Assembly: GCA_009930355.1 (NCBI GenBank)
Contig: RZYK01000141.1
Location: forward strand, 1 to 5,426
Direction: 5' to 3'
Length of the DNA: 5,426 nucleotides
Source: Campylobacterota bacterium
GTDB lineage: Bacteria; Campylobacterota; Campylobacteria; Campylobacterales; Sulfurospirillaceae
Made by a program: the position numbers and the translations under genes. Shown here piece by piece: positions 1 to 5,426 of the stretch. Below the pieces are notes generated by a model that was given only the letters and a program-made list of their open reading frames with translations, searched no databases and was not told where the DNA came from. How positions within the stretch are numbered: position 1 is the stretch's first letter; each line of letters opens with the position of its first letter.

Positions 1-342
1 GTAGGTATGAAAAAATGTTAAATCAAGTCTGAGCAGATTTTCTAAAATATTTTCACGCAATCGCTTAATAATGTGTTGTCCAATATAGGCTGTGGAGCAC
101 GCTTGAATGTATTTGCCTCCCTCTTTGGCCGCATAAACAACAATGATGGCATAAGGTAATAACGAGAGCATTTCTCTGTCTTTGTTGATAAAAATTTCAT
201 CCAGAAGTGGTTTGACTAAATACGCAGAAGCCGCCGTTCCACTGCTGGCTAAAACCATACCAATAACAACCAAGATAAAAGAAGGAATATAATCTTTGTA
301 AAAAGGTGTAAAACGCTTAAGGACATCTTTAAGGCTATACAT
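1..342 (-). CDS. msbA: MsbA-like lipid A export ABC transporter (N-terminal part, cut by the window edge)
   Basis: An open frame on the minus strand starts with ATG at 342-340 and stays open to base 1, giving 114 residues; the rest of the gene, including the ATP-binding half, lies outside. What is visible resembles the start of the membrane domain of a type-IV ABC exporter half-transporter. There is a short amphipathic lead, a first hydrophobic segment at about residues 18-45 ending in YLVKPLLDEIF, a second at about 60-90, and the coupling-loop segment RLRENILENLLRLDLTFF, which corresponds to the RRRLF...PVSFF region of MsbA. MsbA-type proteins work as homodimers in the inner membrane and flip lipid A-core using ATP. 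The ATG overlaps the cysS stop (TAATG), and an AAGG at 356-353 sits 10 bases upstream, so translation is probably coupled. The exact substrate is inferred from similarity and neighbourhood; another lipid or drug exporter of the same fold cannot be excluded from this fragment. Confidence 0.8.
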   Translation of the reverse strand, partial: MYSLKDVLKRFTPFYKDYIPSFILVVIGMVLASSGTAASAYLVKPLLDEIFINKDREMLSLLPYAIIVVYAAKEGGKYIQACSTAYIGQHIIKRLRENILENLLRLDLTFFHTY

Positions 343-1742
343 TAACTATTTACCTTTTCCCATTGTGTTCCACTGGCTGTGTCCATAAGTTGAATATGTT
401 TTGCTTCTAAAGTAGTACGAATGGCATCTGCTTTGGCAAAATCTTTTGCTTTTTTTGCTTCAGCTCTTTCGTGAAGTAAGCCCTCAATTTCTGCTTTTTC
501 TTCTTCACTTACGCCTATTTGAAAATAGCTATAAGGATTATAAAGCCCAATACCTAGGACAGCTTCTATCCATTGTAGATTTGCACAGGTTATTGCTTTA
601 AAAGCTTTATCTTTAGGATTTGCATCGAGCATTTCATTGGCGGCAGAGATCATTTCATCCAAACTGGCTAAGGCTTTTGAAATATTCAAATCATCGCTTA
701 ACGCTTCAAGTATGGCTTCCTTAAAGTTTTCAGAAGGTTCATTAGGCGTAGTTTCAAAAACTCTTTTTTTAAGACGGTAGAGTTTGTCTAAACGTTTTTT
801 GGTATTGAGCAAATCCTCTTCAGAGAAGTTAAAATTAGCCCTGTAGTGTGTTGCGAGTAAATAAAAGCGTAAAACTTCACCACTATAGTTGGTAAGGGCA
901 TCTTTTAAGAAGAAACTATTGCCCAAAGATTTACTCATTTTCTCTCCACTGATGGTGACAAAACCATTATGCATCCAATACTTTGCAAGTTCTTGATGGC
1001 TTTTGCATCTGGTTTGTGCCGCTTCATTTTCGTGGTGTGGAAAGAGTAAATCAGCACCCCCAGCGTGAATGTCAATTTGAAAATCACCCTCACTTGCAAG
1101 GTGCTTTTCAATCATAGCAGAACACTCAATGTGCCAGCCTGGACGCCCCGCCCCAAAAGGAGCAGGGTAGCTTGGTTCATTCTCTTTTGAAAATTTCCAT
1201 AGAGCAAAATCTTTTTGGTCTTTTTTCTCTTCTTTTTGTTCTACCCTTGATTGTGCTGCATCTTCTTCAATATTACGGTGGCTTAAGCAGAGGTATTTTT
1301 TATCTTTTGAAGTATCAAAATAAATACCATCACTGGTCGCATAAGCAACCTTCGTATCAAGCATAGATGCGATAAAGTCAATAATCTCTTCAACGGTTTC
1401 TGTTGCTTTTGGCTCAATGTCGGCATCTTTTACATGTAAAGCATGCATTTCTGTTTTGTAACGCTCAATGTAATACGATGTAATCGCTTCTAGGGATTGA
1501 TGACTCTCTTTCATTTTTTTGATAATTTTATCATCAATATCCGTAAAATTTTTGACAAAAGTGACTTTGTAGTCTAATGCAAGAAAAACACGGCGCAATA
1601 CATCAAAAGCAATAGCACTTCGTGCATGGCCTAAATGCGCATCATCGTAAACCGTTGGACCGCAGACATAAATTTTAACTTCGTTTTCTCTAAGGGGTAT
1701 AAACGGTACTTTTTTCTTTTCTACCGAATCATAAATAACCAT
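342..1742 (-). CDS. cysS: Cysteinyl-tRNA synthetase (CysRS)
   Basis: This is a class I aminoacyl-tRNA synthetase that charges tRNA-Cys with cysteine using ATP in the cytoplasm. From the chosen start it has 466 residues, close to the 461 of the E. coli enzyme. The nucleotide-binding HIGH motif appears as HLGH at 36-39 and the second signature KMSKS at 268-272. The zinc ligands that give cysteine specificity are all present by alignment: Cys27 (VCGPTVYD), Cys207 (GWHIECS), His236 and Glu240 (FPHHENE). The C-terminal part (about 310-466) is helical and charged, as expected for the anticodon-binding region. An in-frame ATG 18 bases further upstream (1760) gives 472 residues but has no ribosome binding site, whereas ATG 1742 has AAAGGA (1756-1751) at 8 bases and begins MVIYDSVEKKKVPF, the usual start of the family. 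The start lies inside murJ (14-base overlap), and the stop shares a base with the next gene. All catalytic features look intact, so this should be the cell's working enzyme. Confidence 0.97.
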   Translation of the reverse strand: MVIYDSVEKKKVPFIPLRENEVKIYVCGPTVYDDAHLGHARSAIAFDVLRRVFLALDYKVTFVKNFTDIDDKIIKKMKESHQSLEAITSYYIERYKTEMHALHVKDADIEPKATETVEEIIDFIASMLDTKVAYATSDGIYFDTSKDKKYLCLSHRNIEEDAAQSRVEQKEEKKDQKDFALWKFSKENEPSYPAPFGAGRPGWHIECSAMIEKHLASEGDFQIDIHAGGADLLFPHHENEAAQTRCKSHQELAKYWMHNGFVTISGEKMSKSLGNSFFLKDALTNYSGEVLRFYLLATHYRANFNFSEEDLLNTKKRLDKLYRLKKRVFETTPNEPSENFKEAILEALSDDLNISKALASLDEMISAANEMLDANPKDKAFKAITCANLQWIEAVLGIGLYNPYSYFQIGVSEEEKAEIEGLLHERAEAKKAKDFAKADAIRTTLEAKHIQLMDTASGTQWEKVNS

Positions 1743-3138
1743 GAATAAATTCCTTTGCATAACATAAAATAGCCCATTCTAAAAGAAGTAGGGCAAGTAA
1801 AATAACTAATTTTTTACTATACAGTATAGCAAAAAAGGCTCTAAACCCAAAAGAGCGGAGGGTGAAAAACAACAGCACACACCCTGCTAAGGAGCCTGCC
1901 AATGCCAAACCTGCAGCCCCCATAGGTTTAATAAGCGCAAAAGAAAACAGAAGGTTAGCAATGAGCGAATATGCAGCTATTACAGCAGCCTCTTTTTGGC
2001 GCATACGTGCATAAAGCCACAGTGAAAAGAGTTTAGCTAAACCAAAAGGTACCAGACCTATCATGTACATGGCCAAAACAAACCCTGTTTTGGAAGTATC
2101 ATTTTTACTAAAAGAGCCATGCTCAAACAAAAACCAAACTATCTCATGACTAAGCATATAGCCACCAAGCGTAGAAGTTGTTAGTAAAAAAGCTAAAATC
2201 CAAAACCCTTGAGAGAGTAATTTGGATGCTTCTATTTCATTATTGGCCTTTAAAAGTCGTGTCATTTTGGGAAAAATCCCTGTGGTAAGGGCAATAGCAA
2301 ATAAAGCCAGTGGAAGCTGAAAAATACGGTTTCCATAATAGAGATAACTAATACTCCCTGTGACTAGGAAACTTGCTAATGTTGTGTCTACAAAAGAGAC
2401 AATTTGTGGGGTCGAATTGCCTAAAATAGAGTGAAAAAAAGCACGGTTAAAATTTTGATTGCTCTCTTTTAAAAGAGCATCCTTTTTCTTTCTATGTCGA
2501 AACGCAAGGGTGAAAAGTCTGCAAAAATTATCTTTTTTGAGTGCAATAAGATGGACGATGACTTGTAAAACACCTCCCACTAAAACACCATAACTGAGGG
2601 CATAAACAATGGTTTTTTTATCGTATCCTTGAAACAACAATAAAGCACCTATCATACCAATGTTCAAAAGGGCAGTGGAAAAAGCAGTGACAGCAAAATG
2701 GTGCTTGTATTGAAGCAGTGAGCCAAAAAGAGTGACACAAAAAATAAGCGGTAAATAGTAAAAATTAATAGCAACAAAAGGTGCGCTAAGCGTGATAGTT
2801 TCTTTATCAAAACCAAAGGCAATAATTTTGGCAAAAAACTCACTAAAGAGTGTTACAATCAGTGAAAAGAAAATCAGAAATAAGAAAAAACGTATGAAAA
2901 TAGTATAGGTAAAGAGTGCTTTTCTAGGCGTCTTAATAAAACTAGGAATAAAACTTTGTGTAAAGGCTCCTTCTGCAAAAATACGGCGAAACAAATTGGG
3001 GAATTTAAAGGCTACAAAAAAAATATCACTGTAAATATTTGCCCCTAAAATAGAGGCACTGAGCATATCACGAATAAAGCCAAAGATTCGCGACACCAAG
3101 GTTCCAATACTATTTGTAAAAAAAATTTTAATAAGCAT
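1729..3138 (-). CDS. murJ: Lipid II flippase MurJ (MviN), MOP superfamily
   Basis: MurJ moves lipid-linked peptidoglycan precursors across the inner membrane. The 469-residue protein is almost entirely hydrophobic segments (probably 13-14 helices) and slightly shorter than the 511 residues of E. coli MurJ. The N-terminal signature is clear: SRIFGFIRD, then YSDIFFVAFKFPNLFRRIFAEGAFTQ. The charged residues essential in E. coli (Arg18, Arg24, Asp39, Arg52) align with Arg17, Arg23, Asp38 and Arg51. In helix 8 the motif reads YYGNRIFQLP, keeping the key Arg (271) but with Asn270 and Gln274 where E. coli has Asp269 and Glu273. The chosen ATG (3138) gives MLIKIFFTNS, a normal family N-terminus; in-frame TTG codons at 3153 and 3144 could add 5 or 2 residues, and none of the three has a recognisable ribosome binding site. 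It is the first gene of the leftward operon murJ-cysS-msbA, and its TGA stop lies 14 bases inside cysS. Confidence 0.95.
   Translation of the reverse strand: MLIKIFFTNSIGTLVSRIFGFIRDMLSASILGANIYSDIFFVAFKFPNLFRRIFAEGAFTQSFIPSFIKTPRKALFTYTIFIRFFLFLIFFSLIVTLFSEFFAKIIAFGFDKETITLSAPFVAINFYYLPLIFCVTLFGSLLQYKHHFAVTAFSTALLNIGMIGALLLFQGYDKKTIVYALSYGVLVGGVLQVIVHLIALKKDNFCRLFTLAFRHRKKKDALLKESNQNFNRAFFHSILGNSTPQIVSFVDTTLASFLVTGSISYLYYGNRIFQLPLALFAIALTTGIFPKMTRLLKANNEIEASKLLSQGFWILAFLLTTSTLGGYMLSHEIVWFLFEHGSFSKNDTSKTGFVLAMYMIGLVPFGLAKLFSLWLYARMRQKEAAVIAAYSLIANLLFSFALIKPMGAAGLALAGSLAGCVLLFFTLRSFGFRAFFAILYSKKLVILLALLLLEWAILCYAKEFIHGYL
1751..1756 (-). promoter_or_regulatory. Ribosome binding site that fixes the cysS start
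   Basis: On the minus strand AAAGGA reads from 1756 to 1751, 8 bases before ATG 1742. It lies inside the last codons of murJ. The alternative cysS ATG at 1760 has no comparable sequence ahead of it, so this site decides the start and suggests coupled translation with murJ. Confidence 0.7.
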
Positions 3139-3143
3139 GCGCA

Positions 3144-3152
3144 ATGGTATCA
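3144..3152 (-). promoter_or_regulatory. Possible extended -10 promoter element for the murJ operon
   Basis: Read on the minus strand, a run of six T overlapping TG-A-TACCAT (TG at 3152-3151, hexamer 3149-3144) resembles the T-rich, extended -10 promoters of Campylobacterota; four of six positions match TATAAT. A start site 6-7 bases downstream would fall on or next to the murJ ATG at 3138, giving an almost leaderless message. A weaker alternative, TAAAAA at 3177-3172, would give a normal leader of about 30 bases. No -35 box is evident. This is inference from motif only. Confidence 0.25.
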
Positions 3153-3186
3153 AAAAATCGTTTAAACAAAATTTTTATCTAATTTT

Positions 3187-3195
3187 TGCTACCAT
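3187..3195 (+). promoter_or_regulatory. Possible extended -10 promoter for the FapA-family gene and ruvA
   Basis: TG-C-TACCAT (TG 3187-3188, hexamer 3190-3195) follows a run of five T within a T-rich stretch (about 3171-3187), the usual look of a Campylobacterota housekeeping promoter without a strong -35 box. Transcription would begin near 3202 and leave a leader of about 68 bases before the TTG start at 3270. The hexamer matches TATAAT at four of six positions, so the call is tentative. Confidence 0.35.
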
Positions 3196-3258
3196 AGCTT
3201 CATACATACGCTGTATTCGCCGATATCTAAATCAGACAATTTAAAGTTTATTCACGTA

Positions 3259-3262
3259 AAGG
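3259..3262 (+). promoter_or_regulatory. Ribosome binding site supporting a TTG start
   Basis: AAGG (within AAAGGTG, 3258-3264) lies 7 bases ahead of TTG 3270. The frame has a TAA at 3228-3230 and no ATG or GTG between that stop and the TTG; the next in-frame Met is residue 74. The site therefore supports TTG as the true start. Confidence 0.65.
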
Positions 3263-3269
3263 TGTTATC

Positions 3270-5198
3270 TTGGGCATATTCGATAAAATTAAAGGGCAAA
3301 ATTCAGACCAAACAAAAGAAAATAATCAAGAATTGTCTGAATTTAAATCAATTGTTATTGATACCAGCAATGTTATAAAAGAAATTAAAAACGTTGCAAC
3401 GGCTAACCGATTACAACCTTTAGAATTAGGGTTTAAGTTACTGAGCGTAACAACATACTACAGCGATGAAAAAAATGAAAATCATGCAATGAATCAAGAA
3501 GAAATGGCACTCTTCCTTGATGATAGTTTTCTTCTCAATCCTAATCTTAAAATTACACAAAATTATCGTGTTGAAATTTATAAAATTGGAACAGAAACTA
3601 TATCTCTTCCTCATTTACCAGAGATAACACTCAGTGGTAATAAAAATTTAACTAAAATTATAGCGACTATATCGCAGAGTCATGATGTTGCATACAGTCC
3701 TGATCTTGAACAATGCATTATTGATGATATCCAAATGAAAAAAATTAAAACAGGAATTTTAGTAGGCATTCGTGATCAGAATATGTATAAAGAGGTTAAA
3801 AAAATTGTTGCCACCATTCATGTGAATGGTTTTTTAGATAAAAATCATTCATTTATTGTCTGTTCAGGTGTTGATGAAGTAGCTCCAGTGAATGACAACC
3901 TTATTTTACATTATAAGAAGAAAGTAAATGCTAAAAGTTCAGATGGTAAAGTGGATTATTCTAAGCGAGGATTTATTTTAGCGGTTGAAAAAGATGAATG
4001 TGTACTTGAGTATATTAAACCCCAAACAGGTACTTCTGGACGAAATTGTCGTGGGGTGTTTATTCCTGTTCCTGAGCCTCGTATCTCTCATACAGACGTC
4101 ATTAATATAAGCGAAAATCTTACAACAAAAGAGAGCGAAACGAGTATAAAATACATTGCCAATCGTGGAGGCTATGTAAATTTTGAAAAAGGAATCTATG
4201 ATATTCAAGAGCACATGGAAATTAATGAGATAAGCTTTAAATCAACAGGTTCCATTGATGCGAGTTTAGATTCTAATATTAAAATAAATATTAAGGAAAC
4301 GGATATTCTTAAAGATGCCATTGGTGCAGGTATGAGTGTTGAAACAGCTGAAGTGCATGTTCAAGGTAACGTAGGAAGTGGAGCGAGAGTTAAGGCCAAA
4401 ATTGTTGAAATTGGAGGTCAAACGCATCAGAGTTCTTACATTGAGGCTGACAAGATCATCATTACAGTTCATCATGGTGAAGCAAATGGTCAAGATGTTG
4501 AAATCGAAAGACTTGAAAGTGGCAAAGTCATTGCCGATACTGTTTATGTTAAACATATGACAGGCGGAGAAATTATTGCAAAAGTGATTAAAATTGACAA
4601 TTTAATGTCTAATGCAAAAATTATAGCTTCAGAAAAAATAGAGATTGTTGAACTCAAAGGCAGTAATAATAAATTAATTATAGATCCTAGTGTGACCAAA
4701 GAGTTTCATGAAATGATTGAATCTATTACTAAAAAAATAGAACAACTTGAAGAAGAACTCAAAGCCTATCCTAGGCAACTGAGTAGTAAGAAAGAGTATA
4801 TTGACAAAAATAAGCCCATGGCAGAAATGGTGAAAGAAAAAATTATGGAGTTAAAACGTAATAACGTTGAACCTCCTGTTACTTTGTTTGCAAAAGTGAA
4901 AGATTTCCAAGAAAAAGTCATGGAATACAATACTTTTTTACAAACATTTAAAGAGAAAAAAGAAGAACTCCGTGAATACAAAAGTGAGCTTAGCGGCGTT
5001 CAAAACAAAGTTTTTTTAGCAAAAATCATCAATCATTCTACATGGAGAGAGTTTAATGAAGTACGATTCAAACTCATTTATCCTCCAAGAGATATGACCT
5101 ATAATCCACAAGAAAATGAAATTAGTCGTGAAATAAGCCTTAAAGATATGGGAGGAGAGTATAGAATTATGCGTTCAAGCGAGTATAGCCATTCATGA
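3270..5198 (+). CDS. FapA-family (DUF342) protein, beta-helix plus coiled coil
   Basis: The 642-residue protein has no signal peptide or membrane segment and should be cytoplasmic. Residues 1-215 form a mixed N-terminal region beginning MGIFDKIKGQ. The family core runs from about 216 to 475: SSDGKVDYSKRGFI (223-236), then IKPQTGTSGRNCRGVFIPVP (249-268), typical of DUF342/FapA proteins, followed by short repeating beta units rich in Val, Ile and Gly (about 320-470) that look like a right-handed beta-helix. Residues about 478-585 are charged and heptad-like (KKIEQLEEEL ... FKEKKEELREYKSEL), probably a coiled-coil hairpin, with a 57-residue tail. The family name comes, from memory, from a Vibrio flagellar assembly protein reported to bind EIIA-Glc; the role in Campylobacterota is not clear to me, and flagellar, polar or scaffold roles are all guesses. 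It uses a TTG start with a good ribosome binding site, faces murJ divergently, and overlaps ruvA by 4 bases. The gene looks intact; its codons appear more AT-rich than those of cysS. Confidence 0.85.
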   Translation: MGIFDKIKGQNSDQTKENNQELSEFKSIVIDTSNVIKEIKNVATANRLQPLELGFKLLSVTTYYSDEKNENHAMNQEEMALFLDDSFLLNPNLKITQNYRVEIYKIGTETISLPHLPEITLSGNKNLTKIIATISQSHDVAYSPDLEQCIIDDIQMKKIKTGILVGIRDQNMYKEVKKIVATIHVNGFLDKNHSFIVCSGVDEVAPVNDNLILHYKKKVNAKSSDGKVDYSKRGFILAVEKDECVLEYIKPQTGTSGRNCRGVFIPVPEPRISHTDVINISENLTTKESETSIKYIANRGGYVNFEKGIYDIQEHMEINEISFKSTGSIDASLDSNIKINIKETDILKDAIGAGMSVETAEVHVQGNVGSGARVKAKIVEIGGQTHQSSYIEADKIIITVHHGEANGQDVEIERLESGKVIADTVYVKHMTGGEIIAKVIKIDNLMSNAKIIASEKIEIVELKGSNNKLIIDPSVTKEFHEMIESITKKIEQLEEELKAYPRQLSSKKEYIDKNKPMAEMVKEKIMELKRNNVEPPVTLFAKVKDFQEKVMEYNTFLQTFKEKKEELREYKSELSGVQNKVFLAKIINHSTWREFNEVRFKLIYPPRDMTYNPQENEISREISLKDMGGEYRIMRSSEYSHS

Positions 5199-5426
5199 TA
5201 GTTGGAATTGAAGGAAATGTTGTTAAAAAAGAAGTTACGTCGGTTTGCGTTAAAACAGCTTCAGGATTAAGTTATAAAGTTTTTGTTTCATTTTTTAGCA
5301 TTGCAAAAATTACAAAAAATGAAATAGTATCTTTACATGTAAGTCAAATTATTCGTGAAGATCAACACAGTTTATATGGTTTTATAGATGAAAATGAAAA
5401 AAAAGTCTTCGATACCCTTATTAAAC
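5195..5426 (+). CDS. ruvA: Holliday junction DNA helicase subunit RuvA (N-terminal part, cut by the window edge)
   Basis: The first 77 codons are present and open to the right edge. RuvA binds four-way DNA junctions as a tetramer and loads the RuvB motor for branch migration in recombination and repair. The start MIVGIEGNVV and the segment IIREDQHSLYGFIDENEKKVF (52-72) match the N-terminal OB-fold domain of RuvA; E. coli has FVVREDAQLLYGFNNKQER at the same place. The fragment ends at DTLIK, just before the helix-hairpin-helix domain (expected NGVGPK). The ATG overlaps the TGA of the FapA-family gene (ATGA), and no strong ribosome binding site sits at the normal distance, so translation is probably coupled to the upstream gene. 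A full RuvA is around 190-200 residues, so well over half of it lies outside the window. Confidence 0.94.
   Translation, partial: MIVGIEGNVVKKEVTSVCVKTASGLSYKVFVSFFSIAKITKNEIVSLHVSQIIREDQHSLYGFIDENEKKVFDTLIK

Larger units (their letters stand above)
3141..3198. repeat. Inverted repeat in the murJ / FapA-family divergent region
   Basis: The 16-base arm at 3141-3156 (GCAATGGTATCAAAAA) is matched in reverse complement by 3183-3198 (TTTTTGCTACCATAGC) at 14 of 16 positions, separated by 26 AT-rich bases. Each arm carries a TTTTTG-N-TACCAT element pointing outward, one toward each operon. It could be a pair of back-to-back promoters, an operator dyad, or both. Confidence 0.5.

Noticed and set aside
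786..1240. Charged insertion in CysRS (residues about 165-178, rich in Glu, Lys and Gln) as a possible lineage-specific change
   Set aside because: A charged linker at this place, ahead of DFALWK, is normal in CysRS proteins, and all motifs on both sides are in register.
1172..1366. Plus-strand open frame of 64 codons within cysS
   Set aside because: It is antisense to conserved CysRS codons, shows no recognisable protein features and has no ribosome binding site of note. The other short frames opposite or inside the FapA-family gene were rejected for the same reason.
3118..3125. Run of eight A (T on the murJ strand) in early murJ codons, and a similar run in ruvA at 5397-5404
   Set aside because: These could suggest phase variation by slippage, but in Campylobacterota this is usually carried by longer G/C tracts. 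Such short A/T runs are ordinary in AT-rich genomes, and both frames are intact.
3160..3167. Palindrome GTTTAAAC between the inverted-repeat arms
   Set aside because: It is an eight-base palindrome in AT-rich DNA, not centred on the larger dyad, and is expected by chance.
3242..3268. TAAAGTTT at 3242-3249, a perfect sigma-28 -35 sequence
   Set aside because: It lies downstream of the GCCGATAT box rather than upstream. The bases at the correct distance (GGTGTTAT, 3261-3268) match the -10 box poorly and overlap the ribosome binding site of the TTG start.
5151..5170. Strong Shine-Dalgarno-like GGAGGAG followed by an in-frame ATG near the end of the FapA-family gene
   Set aside because: It encodes Gly-Gly-Glu within the reading frame, and the following ATG would give only a 10-residue peptide. 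It is 38 bases before the ruvA ATG, too far to act directly on it.

Overview
The window looks like chromosomal DNA of a free-living or host-associated Campylobacterota species, probably a Sulfurospirillum or close relative. This rests on AT-rich DNA, T-rich promoter-like upstream regions, the protein sequences, and the gene order MsbA-like ABC transporter / cysS / murJ facing a FapA(DUF342)-family gene and ruvA. As I recall it, that order matches the Campylobacter jejuni Cj0803-Cj0799c neighbourhood. Genus-level placement is inference.

Layout: the left 3.1 kb is a leftward (minus-strand) operon. It begins with murJ (lipid II flippase), continues with cysS (cysteinyl-tRNA synthetase, start codon inside the end of murJ), and then a MsbA-type lipid exporter whose start overlaps the cysS stop by one base. 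The MsbA-type gene is cut by the left edge of the window. A divergent intergenic region of about 130 bp (3139-3269) follows. The right 2.2 kb is a rightward operon: a 642-aa FapA/DUF342-family protein with a TTG start, then ruvA (Holliday junction binding subunit), whose ATG overlaps the upstream stop as ATGA. ruvA is cut by the right edge.

Functionally the left operon pairs two envelope lipid flippases (lipid II for peptidoglycan, lipid A/core for the outer membrane) with a housekeeping tRNA synthetase. The right operon pairs a poorly characterised cytoplasmic beta-helix/coiled-coil protein with DNA recombination and repair. All junctions inside the operons overlap, so translational coupling is likely on both sides. 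There is no gene-free stretch above 300 bases.

I see no mobile element, CRISPR array, tRNA or rRNA, and no clear new system. The parts most worth a second look are the divergent control region, which has a near-perfect inverted repeat carrying a matching -10-like element on each strand and leaves murJ without a visible ribosome binding site, and the little-studied FapA-family protein, whose upstream region contains a sigma-28-like -10 box.
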